This document shows, one piece after another, positions 50,369-57,566 of a DNA stretch of 64,000 nucleotides (positions within the stretch are counted from its first letter, which is position 1; the number at the start of each line of letters is the position of its first letter). This DNA comes from DASPUH01 sp964518505 (GTDB lineage: Bacteria; Chloroflexota; Limnocylindria; Limnocylindrales; CSP1-4): positions 62,001-126,000 of the forward strand of contig CAZFGT010000002.1 in assembly GCA_964518505.1 (NCBI GenBank), written 5' to 3'. The notes under the pieces are model-generated. The model was not told the origin of the DNA and searched no databases. It saw only the letters and a list, made by a program, of their open reading frames with translations. A program made the position numbers and the translations under genes.

Positions 50369-50880
50369 AGGCCGCCGCCACCCCCCTGCCGTCCCTTGCG
50401 GACGTCACCGTGCGGCCGGTCCGCGGCGGCGACGCGGCGGATCTGCAGCGCTTCTACGCCGGCCTGTCGGCGGAGGCCCGTCACCACCGCTTCATGGCCA
50501 CCCGCGCCGGTATCTCACCGACGGAGGCGACGTCCTACACCGTGGTCGACCATGAGCATCGCGAGGGCTTCGTGGCGGTCGTGCCGGACGAGGGCGGGAC
50601 AGACCACATCGTGGGCCACCTGTGCCTGGAGCCATGCGGCGACCGCCGCGTGGAGTTCGCCATCGTGGTGGCCGACGCGGCGCAGCGTCAGCACGTGGGC
50701 GCCGCGCTGCTGCTGGCGGGGCTGGCGTGGGCCCGGGAGCACGGCGTGGTCGACCTGCAGGCGGTCACCGAGCTCGACAACGTGGCCATGCTCCGGCTGG
50801 CCGTGGCCAGTGACCCGTGGACCACCATCGGCCCGGCGGCAGCCGGCACGGTGCCCCTGACCCTGCCCACCCGCCCCTGA
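50365..50880 (+). CDS. GNAT-family N-acetyltransferase
   Basis: 171 aa from GTG 50365, overlapping the dehydrogenase stop. The GNAT core reads VRPVRGGDAADLQRFYAGL at the start, RVEFAIVVADAAQRQHVGAALL with the acetyl-CoA loop (about 90-111), and LDNVAMLRLA near the end. The RHHRFMA stretch after the first helix resembles acetyltransferases that modify acetyl-CoA synthetase or similar enzymes. Substrate unknown; being last in a coupled operon it may control one of the upstream enzymes by lysine acetylation (inference). A strong hairpin follows directly. Confidence 0.83.
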   Translation: MKAAATPLPSLADVTVRPVRGGDAADLQRFYAGLSAEARHHRFMATRAGISPTEATSYTVVDHEHREGFVAVVPDEGGTDHIVGHLCLEPCGDRRVEFAIVVADAAQRQHVGAALLLAGLAWAREHGVVDLQAVTELDNVAMLRLAVASDPWTTIGPAAAGTVPLTLPTRP

Positions 50881-50902
50881 GCCGCCGGCCCTGGCCGGCG
50901 GC
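50881..50902 (+). terminator. Hairpin terminator after the carbamoyl-phosphate operon
   Basis: GCCGCCGGCC and its exact complement GGCCGGCGGC with only CT between (realistic loop 4-6 bases). It starts at the stop codon of the acetyltransferase gene and faces the converging lipoprotein gene. Confidence 0.65.
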
Positions 50903-50908
50903 CGGGGA

Positions 50909-51532
50909 TCAGGGTCGGCCGAAGTCGACGACCCAGCGGCTCGGCCCGGTCAGGCCGAAGACCCGTGGGCAGGCACCCGTGGTGAGGCCCACGATCCAGC
51001 TCTGCTCGCCCTCGGACTCGCCCTGTCGCTCCACGTCGACGATGAACGGGCCGCCGGGCTTGAAGCTCGTGGCGCCCTTGTAGCCGACCACGATGCCGTC
51101 CAGGCGGATGCGCGCGAACTGGGCGCCCTGCACGGTCAGGGGCTTGCCACTCGGATCGAGGGTGAAGGGCGGGACCACCGGGTTGACGGTGAACTGCGGG
51201 CGTGGCGTGCCGGCGTAGGCGAAGACGAGGCGGTCGTAGCCCGACTGGAGCCCGACGCGCACGGCGGTCGTCGTCGCCTGCCCCGTGCCGACGGCCGGCA
51301 GGACGATGGTGGCGTCGCAGATGAAGGGGCCCAGCGCGTCCGTGGCCTGGGCCGAGGCCGTGGGGGTGGTCGTCGGCGCGATCGTGGCCGTCGGCACCGG
51401 GGTCGCGGTCGCGGTCGCGGTGGGCCCGGTGGTGGGAGTCGCGGCAGGCGTTGGTGTCGGTGTCGGACTGGCCGTGCAGGCGACCAGGAGCAACGCGACG
51501 ATGGCGGCGACGAGGGACATGTGGCGCGACAC
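50909..51532 (-). CDS. AMIN-like domain lipoprotein
   Basis: 207 aa from GTG 51532 (GGGAGGA 6 bases upstream). The signal peptide ends in lipobox LLVACTASP (Cys about 19). A Thr/Pro/Ala linker of about 45 residues follows, then a domain with VRVGLQSGYDRLVFAYAGTPRP and a C-terminal RWVVDFGRP, resembling the AMIN-like domain of actinobacterial lipoproteins. It would sit on the outer face of the membrane and may bind peptidoglycan. Divergent from the ECF sigma factor gene; the shared region carries the sigma-type -35 element. Confidence 0.75.
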   Translation of the reverse strand: MSRHMSLVAAIVALLLVACTASPTPTPTPAATPTTGPTATATATPVPTATIAPTTTPTASAQATDALGPFICDATIVLPAVGTGQATTTAVRVGLQSGYDRLVFAYAGTPRPQFTVNPVVPPFTLDPSGKPLTVQGAQFARIRLDGIVVGYKGATSFKPGGPFIVDVERQGESEGEQSWIVGLTTGACPRVFGLTGPSRWVVDFGRP

Positions 51533-51614
51533 GGCGGGTCCTCCCAGCGACGTCTCCCGATCATGACGCCCACGGACATGGGCGACTAGTGTCGAAGGGC
51601 CCGTCAGACAAGCC

Positions 51615-51644
51615 GGGCTGAAACCTTTCCCCGCCGCGGCCGCT
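51615..51644 (+). promoter_or_regulatory. ECF-type promoter before the sigma factor gene
   Basis: GGCTGAAACCT (51616-51626) resembles the AAC-containing -35 box of ECF sigma factors. The identical 11-mer recurs at 52990-53000 ahead of the two small exported protein genes, suggesting that this sigma factor controls both. The matching -10 here (CGCT at 51641) is weak. Confidence 0.5.
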
Positions 51645-51710
51645 CTTGTGAAGCGATGGATCCCCGACGGATCGCGGCAAAAGGTCCCGCCGACACGGGT
51701 CCGATGGGTC

Positions 51711-52289
51711 ATGCCGTCGGGTCCCCCGGTGCGGCAGCCTGTCCGCGTGACCGATGACGAGCTGGTCCTCGCCATCACCTCGGGCGATCGGGAAGCGTTC
51801 GCGACCCTGGTCGAGCGTGAGGCGTTGATGGTCTACCGCGTCTGCTATCGCGTGCTCGGCTCCGTGAGCGATGCCGAGGATGCCGCGCAGGAGACGTTCG
51901 TCCTGGCGTACCGGGCGTTGGCCACCTTCCGGAGCCAGGGATCCCTGGCCGGCTGGTTGCGGCGCATCGCCACGCGCCAGGCCCTCCGGCAGGCCGGTCG
52001 ACGGCGGCCGACGGTGCACCTGGATCCGACCAGTCCCGGCGCGCCCTTCACCGCCGCGGCCGACCCGGCGAGGCTGCTGATGTCGGCCCAGGAGGCCGAG
52101 GATGTGCGGCGGGCGGTCGGCGGACTGCCCGAGCCGTACCGCGAGACGGTCGTCCTGCGCTACTTCGGAGAGCTCACGCTCGAGGAGATCGCGCACGCGA
52201 CCGGGCGTCCGCTGGGAACCGTCAAGACGCACCTGCGGCGCGGCCTCGCGCGACTCCGTGACTCGCTTCCGGCGAGCGTGGCCACATGA
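51711..52289 (+). CDS. ECF-family RNA polymerase sigma factor
   Basis: 192 aa from ATG 51711; GTG 51747 would start right at the conserved region and GTG 51648 is an upstream possibility, but a promoter at 51616-51644 argues against it. Region 2 has DREAFATLVEREALMVYRVCYR and DAEDAAQETFVLAYRALATF; region 4 has LPEPYRETVVLRYFGELTLEE and GTVKTHLRRGLARLRD. It should direct transcription of an extracytoplasmic stress or redox regulon. The gene overlaps the next (ATGA at 52286-52289), whose membrane protein is a candidate anti-sigma factor. Confidence 0.9.
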   Translation: MPSGPPVRQPVRVTDDELVLAITSGDREAFATLVEREALMVYRVCYRVLGSVSDAEDAAQETFVLAYRALATFRSQGSLAGWLRRIATRQALRQAGRRRPTVHLDPTSPGAPFTAAADPARLLMSAQEAEDVRRAVGGLPEPYRETVVLRYFGELTLEEIAHATGRPLGTVKTHLRRGLARLRDSLPASVAT

Positions 52290-52939
52290 CCCGCCTCGAC
52301 CGACCGGACGACCTGGGTCCCGGCAGCGACGAGCTGACCGGCGTGGCGCGAGACCTGGAGGCGTACGCCCGGGGCACCGCCCACGCCGTGCCACCGGAAC
52401 TGCTGCCGCGGGTCCTCATCGCGGTCGCGCGCGAAGCGCCGCCCACGCCGCCGGTGACCTTCGCGCGGGCCATCGCGGCGCTGGCGCCGCGGGACGCGGC
52501 CCGGGCCTTCGGGGCGATGCTGGCCCTGGTCGGCGGGCAGCGCCGCGGGGGCGTCGGTCTGCGCCTGCGGGCGGCCGCACTGGTGGTGGCGACCGTCCTC
52601 GTGCTGGGTTCGGCGGCCGCCGGGGCCACCGTCGGCGGGGCCCAGCTGGTGCACGGCTGGCTGGTCACGCAGCAGGGACCCTCCCCCACCGACCTCGTGT
52701 CCCCGACGCCGATGCCCAGCCCGCATCCGGTGACGCCGACGCCTGCCGACCGCTCACCTCACCCCTCCGCCCGCCCCACCCCGAGCGGGGGGCCGGATGA
52801 GTCGGCTGAACCGAGCGAGCCGGCGGAGAGCGCGCAGCCCTCCGAAAAGGACGGCGACCCGTCGGGCGACCCGAGCGACGACGGACCCGGAAGTTCGGGA
52901 GGTGGCGCCCAGTCGCCCGGACCGTCATCGGACGACTGA
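52286..52939 (+). CDS. Membrane protein coupled to ECF sigma factor, candidate anti-sigma factor
   Basis: 217 aa. A cytoplasmic domain (about residues 1-92), one helix (LRAAALVVATVLVLGSAAAGA, about 93-113) and a long extracytoplasmic Pro/Ser/Thr/Asp-rich tail (about 130-217). The position directly after the sigma gene with an overlapping start is the classical anti-sigma arrangement. I do not see the His-x3-Cys-x2-Cys zinc motif of ZAS domains, so a zinc redox switch is unlikely. The acidic low-complexity tail may be glycosylated or sense envelope state. Confidence 0.65.
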   Translation: MTRLDRPDDLGPGSDELTGVARDLEAYARGTAHAVPPELLPRVLIAVAREAPPTPPVTFARAIAALAPRDAARAFGAMLALVGGQRRGGVGLRLRAAALVVATVLVLGSAAAGATVGGAQLVHGWLVTQQGPSPTDLVSPTPMPSPHPVTPTPADRSPHPSARPTPSGGPDESAEPSEPAESAQPSEKDGDPSGDPSDDGPGSSGGGAQSPGPSSDD

Positions 52940-52989
52940 CCGGGATGGCCCGACGGAGCGGGGCGCGATAGGACCATCGGCTCGTGCCC

Positions 52990-53017
52990 GGCTGAAACCT
53001 CCGCGCCCCGAGGCGTC
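52990..53017 (+). promoter_or_regulatory. Second ECF-type promoter
   Basis: GGCTGAAACCT (52990-53000) and CGTC (53014-53017), 14 bases after AAACC. It would transcribe the short frame at 53072 and the exported protein, ApbE and redox genes that follow. Confidence 0.5.
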
Positions 53018-53071
53018 TCTCCACCAACACCGGCCCTCGACTCACGGGGCCCAAGGCAAGGAGCGTGGCCT

Positions 53072-53107
53072 ATGGATCTTCGTCGCCTGAACGCACCCGG
53101 CGACTGA
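53072..53107 (+). CDS. Eleven-codon leader frame
   Basis: ATG 53072 encodes MDLRRLNAPGD and is preceded by AAGGAG at an 8-base distance. It lies in the leader after the second ECF-type promoter. It may be a leader peptide or chance; two adjacent CGT-CGC arginine codons are unremarkable. No conserved attenuator hairpin was seen. Confidence 0.25.
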   Translation: MDLRRLNAPGD

Positions 53108-53215
53108 CCGTTCCTTTGAGTCATCACATCCTGGCCCATGGTCCAGCACAGGGCGGCCGCCTACGTTGCGCCTGAACCCGGACCACCTGACCGACATTCG
53201 AGGGACGCACCTGCC

Positions 53216-53542
53216 ATGAACTCATCCGTCCATCGCCTCGGCCTGGTGGTGGCCGCGCTCGCGGTCATCGCCACGGTCGGGGGGTTTTCGCTGGCCCAGA
53301 GCTACCTCAGCAGCCGCGCCGCGGCTGCCACAGCGGCTCCGGTGACGGCCACTGCCGCCCCGACGGCCGCACTCGGGACGCTCCCGCCGGACATCGTGTA
53401 CGTCCGCCCGGCGCCCCCGCCCAAGGTCATCCACGTGACCCAGACGGCGCCGCCGGCCAAGCCCAAGGTCATCCACGTGACCGTGCCCACCCCGAGCGGG
53501 GGCGACGATGGCGGCGGGGATGACGGCGGGGGGGACCACTGA
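53216..53542 (+). CDS. Small exported protein with PKVIHVT repeats and Gly-Asp tail
   Basis: 108 aa from ATG 53216. One N-terminal signal-anchor helix (about residues 8-28), an Ala/Thr/Pro region, DIVYVRPAPPP, two copies of PKVIHVT (about 76 and 90) and a tail of GGDD repeats ending in His. No family recognised. Tyr/His-rich repeats and the acidic Gly-Asp tail could bind a metal. Its stop overlaps the start of a related protein (TGATG), and both are coupled to apbE, pointing to an extracytoplasmic redox role by context only. Confidence 0.65.
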   Translation: MNSSVHRLGLVVAALAVIATVGGFSLAQSYLSSRAAAATAAPVTATAAPTAALGTLPPDIVYVRPAPPPKVIHVTQTAPPAKPKVIHVTVPTPSGGDDGGGDDGGGDH

Positions 53543-53919
53543 TGCAGGCCCGACCGACCCCTCACCAGGCCGAGCCCGGGCGCCCGTCCAAGGCCAGGCC
53601 TGATCCCACGCCGATGCGGATGGCCGTCGGCATCGGCGGTCTGGCGACCCTCTCGGGCCTCGTCACGGCCATCTTCGTGGTCCCCGCCGCGGCGCCCGTG
53701 ACCGACGCCGCCACGCTGGCACCGGCCTCGCCGGTAACGGTGACGCAGCAACGCCCCGTGGTGTACGTGCAGCTCAAGCCGGGCCAGACGGCACCGCCGG
53801 GCGCCACGGTCATCGATGCCAAGGCGCCCAAACCCATCACGATCGTGACGCGAGTCGCGGCGCCGGCCCAGAAGACGGTGATCGTGCACACGACCCAGTC
53901 CGGCACGGTGGTGCCGTGA
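53542..53919 (+). CDS. Small exported protein related to its upstream neighbour
   Basis: 125 aa. A basic, Pro-rich cytoplasmic stretch (1-27), one helix (about 28-48) and an extracytoplasmic part with VVYVQLKPGQTAPPGATVID, PKPITIVTRV and KTVIVHTTQSG. The VVYV and I/V-rich repeats echo the upstream protein, so they are likely paralogues or a heteromeric pair. No cofactor motif is certain; PPGAT is not a good ApbE flavinylation site because the residue before Gly is Pro. Start and stop both overlap neighbours (TGATG), giving tight coupling to apbE. Confidence 0.6.
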   Translation: MQARPTPHQAEPGRPSKARPDPTPMRMAVGIGGLATLSGLVTAIFVVPAAAPVTDAATLAPASPVTVTQQRPVVYVQLKPGQTAPPGATVIDAKAPKPITIVTRVAAPAQKTVIVHTTQSGTVVP

Positions 53920-54911
53920 TGACCGTGGCCGGCCAGGCGACCGCGGCCGGGACACGGCACCGGCCCGCCACGACCCTGATCGAGCCGCTGACGTACTCGG
54001 CGCGTGCCATGGGGGGCCGCCTCGTCGTCCATCTCGCCGCCGTGAGGTCGGAGGAGGCGCGTGCACGGCACGACGCGTCGACCGTGCAGGTCCGGGTGGG
54101 TCGCTGGGCCGACCGCCTGAGCCGACACCTCACCGCCTCCGAGTTGTCGGCTCTCAATGCCGCTGCTGGCGCGACCGTGCCGGTGGGGCCCACGCTGGCG
54201 GGCGCGATGCGGGCCGGTCAGGCCGCGGCCCGCACGACCGATGGCCTCGTGGACATCACGCTCCTGGACGCGCGACTGGCCGCAGAGGCGCCGGAGCCGG
54301 GGGTCGCGACCCGGGCGCTCGATCGCGCCTGGCGACTGGTCCCCGGGCCCCACGGGACGGCCGTCGTCCACCGCGCGCCGGGCGTCCGCTTCGACCTGGA
54401 CGGGGTCGCCAAAGGCTGGCTCGCCGATCGCGCCCTCGGGCTCCTTCGTTGGTGGTCGGGTGCCATCGTCGACGCGGACGGCGACCTCGCCGTGCGCTGT
54501 CCGCCCGGCCGCCACTGGGCCGTGGCGGTCGACGATCCCCGCGACCCCGGGGCCATGCTCGCGGTCCTCCACCTCGCCGCCGAGGGCGGCACCTGGCCCT
54601 CGACGCACGGCGTCGCCACCTCGGGCACCTCGGTCCATCGCTGGGAGTGGGCCGGCGAGGCGCGCCACCACCTCATCGATCCGCGCACCGGCTTGCCCGC
54701 CGTGACCGACGTGGTCCAGGCGACGGTCGTGGCCGCCTCGGCGTCCGAGGCGGAGGGCCTGGCCAAGGCCGCGGTGATCGCCGGCTCCGAAGACGGCCTG
54801 GCGCTTCTCGAACGCGCCGGGGTGCGGGGCGCCGTCCTGCTCACGGATCGCGGCGAGACCATCGCTTCGCCTCGGACCCTGGCGCTGCTCGACGAACCAG
54901 GGGGCCGCTGA
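53919..54911 (+). CDS. apbE: FAD:protein FMN transferase ApbE
   Basis: 330 aa from ATG 53919. ApbE blocks: SARAMGGRLVVHL (start), FDLDGVAKGWLADRAL (about residues 154-169), VDADGDLAVRC (about 180), GVATSGTSVHRW (about 230) and HHLIDPRTGLPAVTDVVQ (about 250) with the metal-binding Asp. The enzyme splits FAD and attaches FMN to Ser/Thr in exported redox proteins. No signal peptide is obvious, which is unusual because most ApbE proteins are exported; a cytoplasmic or membrane-associated form is possible. The only candidate target nearby is the next gene product. Confidence 0.88.
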   Translation: MTVAGQATAAGTRHRPATTLIEPLTYSARAMGGRLVVHLAAVRSEEARARHDASTVQVRVGRWADRLSRHLTASELSALNAAAGATVPVGPTLAGAMRAGQAAARTTDGLVDITLLDARLAAEAPEPGVATRALDRAWRLVPGPHGTAVVHRAPGVRFDLDGVAKGWLADRALGLLRWWSGAIVDADGDLAVRCPPGRHWAVAVDDPRDPGAMLAVLHLAAEGGTWPSTHGVATSGTSVHRWEWAGEARHHLIDPRTGLPAVTDVVQATVVAASASEAEGLAKAAVIAGSEDGLALLERAGVRGAVLLTDRGETIASPRTLALLDEPGGR

Positions 54912-54912
54912 C

Positions 54913-55692
54913 GTGGCGCTGGAGCGTCCCCGGCCTGCCCCGACCGCGCGCCCCGGCCGGCCGCCGGCGTACCGTGGCCTGCCCCGCCCCGTCCGTCTCA
55001 TCCTGTGGGTCTTCTTCGGCCTGATCGTGGGCGCGTTCCTGGGGGCTGCGCTGCCGGAGGCGATCCGCCTCGTTGAGGCCACGGCCGCGCTGGCACCGGG
55101 GAAGCTCGCCTGGTACGCCGCACGGGTCACCGGGTTCCTGGCCTACTTCGCGGTCGCCGGCTCGGTCGTGTACGGCCTGCTTCTGTCGACGAAGCTCCTC
55201 GATGCGATCGCCCACCGGCCGGTGAGCTTCGCCCTGCACAAGGACCTGGCGCTGGTCGGCGTGGGCCTGTCGGGCCTCCACGGGCTCCTGCTGCTGGGCG
55301 ACCAGACGTACGCCTTCTCGCCCGCCGCGATCGTGGTCCCGTTCGCCTCCCCGTACGCCTCGACAGCCGTGGGCATCGGCCAGGTCGCCTTCTACCTCGT
55401 CGTGCTGGTGACCGGCAGCTTCTACATCCGCCGCCAGATCGGCCAGCGGGCATGGCGGCTCATCCACTACCTGACGTTCCTGGCGTTCCTGGGCGCCGCC
55501 GCCCACGGCATCGCCTCGGGGTCCGACACCGGCGCGACCTGGGCCTCGTGGATCTACCTGGGCCCGGTGGCCGTGGCCATCTTCTTCTTCGCCTACCGCC
55601 TGGTCATCTCGATCGCGGCGCACCGCTCACCCGCCGGCGCCAGCCGGCCCGTCCAGCGTGCCGTGCCATCCACCTCACTGGAGACGCCCTGA
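54913..55692 (+). CDS. Ferric reductase-like haem membrane protein
   Basis: 259 aa from GTG 54913. About six helices (around residues 25-48, 62-92, 104-128, 150-175, 183-205, 212-235). Haem-ligand-type His residues stand in pairs: FALHKDLALVGVGLSGLHG (about 99 and 112) and LIHYLTFLAFLGAAAHG (about 182 and 196), as in the ferric-reductase-like/MsrQ superfamily. The loop SGSDTGATWASW after the last His resembles both the family's usual GTDTGTPW loop and an ApbE flavinylation site (T-G-A-T). It would pass electrons across the membrane from the cytoplasmic reductase and ferredoxin encoded downstream. Coupled to the ferredoxin gene (TGATG). Confidence 0.78.
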   Translation: MALERPRPAPTARPGRPPAYRGLPRPVRLILWVFFGLIVGAFLGAALPEAIRLVEATAALAPGKLAWYAARVTGFLAYFAVAGSVVYGLLLSTKLLDAIAHRPVSFALHKDLALVGVGLSGLHGLLLLGDQTYAFSPAAIVVPFASPYASTAVGIGQVAFYLVVLVTGSFYIRRQIGQRAWRLIHYLTFLAFLGAAAHGIASGSDTGATWASWIYLGPVAVAIFFFAYRLVISIAAHRSPAGASRPVQRAVPSTSLETP

Positions 55693-55982
55693 TGTCCTAC
55701 GTCATCGCCGAACCATGCATCGACCAGCAGGACCAGTCCTGCGTCGCCGTCTGCCCGGTCGATTGCATCAGCGCCGATCCCGCGTCGGACCGCAAGTTCT
55801 ATATCGACCCCGCCGGATGCATCGACTGCGGCTCGTGTGAGACCGCCTGCCCCAACCAGGCCATCTTCCGGGCCGATCAGCTGCCCCAGGAGTGGGCTGG
55901 CTTCGCCCTGGTGGACGCGACGTGGTTCCGCGACCCGGCGCGCGCGCGTCGAGCGGTCGACGAGCTCCTCCCGGCTGCGTAG
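55692..55982 (+). CDS. fdxA: Seven-iron-type ferredoxin (FdxA-like)
   Basis: 96 aa. The start YVIAEPCIDQQDQSCVAVCPVDCI has the Cys spacing (C-x7-C-x3-C, with a later CP) of [3Fe-4S]/[4Fe-4S] ferredoxins; the second motif is CIDCGSCETACPNQAI. A 35-residue C-terminal extension is typical. In mycobacteria FdxA belongs to the DosR regulon. It shuttles electrons in the cytoplasm, probably between the flavin reductase downstream and the haem membrane protein upstream. Confidence 0.9.
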   Translation: MSYVIAEPCIDQQDQSCVAVCPVDCISADPASDRKFYIDPAGCIDCGSCETACPNQAIFRADQLPQEWAGFALVDATWFRDPARARRAVDELLPAA

Positions 55983-55998
55983 CCGGCCCCCTCGTACC

Positions 55999-56862
55999 GT
56001 GACTCGGATCGCCCTGGGGCCGGCCGTGGTCCAGCATGTACGGCCGGCGGGTGCGCGCGGGGCGGCCGGTGCAGGCACATCCGCGGCCTTCGTGCCCAAT
56101 GCGACGCTCGTCCGCCGCCTGGACCTCAGCCCGTCCGTCGCGCGCTTCGTCGTGCGACGCGACGGCTCGGTCGCGACACATCTCGCCGGGCAGTACTTCG
56201 CCCTCGGCATCTGGGCCGACGGACGGCTCCTCCAGCGCCCCTACTCCACCGCCTCTCCACCGACCGGGGCGTCACAGCTGGAGTTCCTCATCAGGCGCGT
56301 CCCGCACGGGGCGCTGACGCCGCGGTTGTGGGACCTGCCGCTCGGGGCGCGCCTCCGGGTGGGGCCGCCCAAGGGGTTGCTGACGCTGGACCCCCGGCTG
56401 GACCGGGCAGCCCTCTTCGTCGCCACCGGCACCGGCCTGGCGCCCATCATCGCGATGCTCGCGGCCCTGCTGGATGGGCCGGCGGATGCCCGCCCGCCTC
56501 GCCTGATCGTCGTGCACGGGGTGTCCTACACGGCCGAATTGGCCTACCGGGGGCGGCTCGAGCGCTGGGCCGCGAGCCACCCCGGGGTGGCGTATGAGCC
56601 GGTGATCTCGCGACCGGCGGACCCCCTGAATGCCGGCTGGAGCGGCGCGGTCGGCCACCTGGACGTGGCCCTCGACGCTGCCTGGCAGCGCCATCGGCTG
56701 GACCCGCGTGAAACGGTGGCCTACCTCTGCGGCAACCCCGAGGTGATCGCCGCCGCGACGCGACTCCTCGCTGCGCGCGGTGTGTCGCCAGACGCCATCG
56801 TCGCCGAGCGCTACTGGACCACGCCCATCATGGGACCTTCAGCACTCGACCGGGCATCCTGA
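55999..56862 (+). CDS. FAD/NAD(P)-binding ferredoxin reductase-type oxidoreductase
   Basis: 287 aa from GTG 55999; later starts are possible because the first 30 residues have no family character. The FAD site is RPYSTAS (about residue 80), the NAD(P) sites GTGLAPIIAMLAAL (about 145) and YLCGNPEVI (about 245), and the C-terminus ends ERYWTTP as in FNR-family flavodoxin/ferredoxin-NADP reductases. It would take electrons from NAD(P)H to the ferredoxin or directly to the haem membrane protein. It is the last redox gene of the series from 53216. Confidence 0.87.
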   Translation: MTRIALGPAVVQHVRPAGARGAAGAGTSAAFVPNATLVRRLDLSPSVARFVVRRDGSVATHLAGQYFALGIWADGRLLQRPYSTASPPTGASQLEFLIRRVPHGALTPRLWDLPLGARLRVGPPKGLLTLDPRLDRAALFVATGTGLAPIIAMLAALLDGPADARPPRLIVVHGVSYTAELAYRGRLERWAASHPGVAYEPVISRPADPLNAGWSGAVGHLDVALDAAWQRHRLDPRETVAYLCGNPEVIAAATRLLAARGVSPDAIVAERYWTTPIMGPSALDRAS

Positions 56863-56869
56863 CCACACC

Positions 56870-56882
56870 TAGCATCGGCTCG
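56870..56882 (+). promoter_or_regulatory. Putative leaderless -10 of the OmpR-type regulator gene
   Basis: TAGCAT (56870-56875) stands 7 bases before ATG 56883 with no ribosome-binding site, only 8 bases after the flavin reductase stop codon. Confidence 0.35.
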
Positions 56883-57557
56883 ATGCGCCTGTTGCTGGTC
56901 GAAGATGAGCCCCGCATGGCCGCCCTCGTGCGACGCGTCATGACCGCCGAGCACCATGTGGTCGACGTGGCCGCCGACGGTGTCGGCGCGCTCGCCTTCA
57001 CCGATGGCCCGGCCTACGACGTGGTGATCCTGGACCGGATGCTGCCCGACCTCGACGGCCTGGAGGTCCTGCGGCTGATGCGCGCTCGCGGCGTGCAGGC
57101 CCCGGTGCTCCTGCTGACGGCCCTTGGGGCGGTCGAGGAGCGCGTCGCCGGCCTCGACGCGGGGGCCGACGACTACCTGGCCAAGCCGTTCGCCTTCTCG
57201 GAGCTGCTCGCCCGCGTCCGGGCCCTCGGCCGCCGCCCGGCGCCGGAGACACCGAGCCGCCTGCGGGCCGGCGAACTGGAGCTCGACGAGACGCGCCACG
57301 TGGCCCGTGTCGGCGAGCGGGTGGTCGATCTCTCCGCCCGCGAGTTCGCCCTGCTCGGGTACCTGCTCCGCCACAGCGGGCAGGTCGTCACGCGGCAGCA
57401 GATCCTTGACGCGGTGTGGGGCGCGGAGCCCGACGTGTACTCGAACGTGGTCGACCTGTACGTGCACTACCTGCGGCGCAAGCTGGCCGGGCTGGGGCAG
57501 GAGCGGCTGCTGCGGACGATCCGCGGCGTGGGCTACACCCTGCGCGTCCCGGCGTAG
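56883..57557 (+). CDS. OmpR/PhoB-family response regulator
   Basis: 224 aa. Receiver domain: acidic pair VEDEP (residues 6-10), phospho-acceptor Asp51 in VILDRMLPDLDG, and the Lys in DDYLAKPFAFSELLARV (about 101). The C-terminal winged helix reads LSAREFALLGYLLRHSGQVV and YSNVVDLYVHYLRRKL, ending TIRGVGYTLRVP. The sensor kinase gene follows after 9 bases. Placement behind the ApbE/haem cluster suggests control of envelope redox or metal stress (inference). Confidence 0.92.
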   Translation: MRLLLVEDEPRMAALVRRVMTAEHHVVDVAADGVGALAFTDGPAYDVVILDRMLPDLDGLEVLRLMRARGVQAPVLLLTALGAVEERVAGLDAGADDYLAKPFAFSELLARVRALGRRPAPETPSRLRAGELELDETRHVARVGERVVDLSAREFALLGYLLRHSGQVVTRQQILDAVWGAEPDVYSNVVDLYVHYLRRKLAGLGQERLLRTIRGVGYTLRVPA

Positions 57558-57566
57558 GCGGCTGCC

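Noticed and set aside
51360..51480. Simple tandem DNA repeat (GTCGCG-type runs)
   Set aside because: It is the coding sequence of a Thr/Pro/Ala linker in the lipoprotein, not an independent repeat element.
53542..53919. Flavinylation site in PPGAT of the small exported protein
   Set aside because: The residue before Gly is Pro, not the Ser/Thr that carries FMN.
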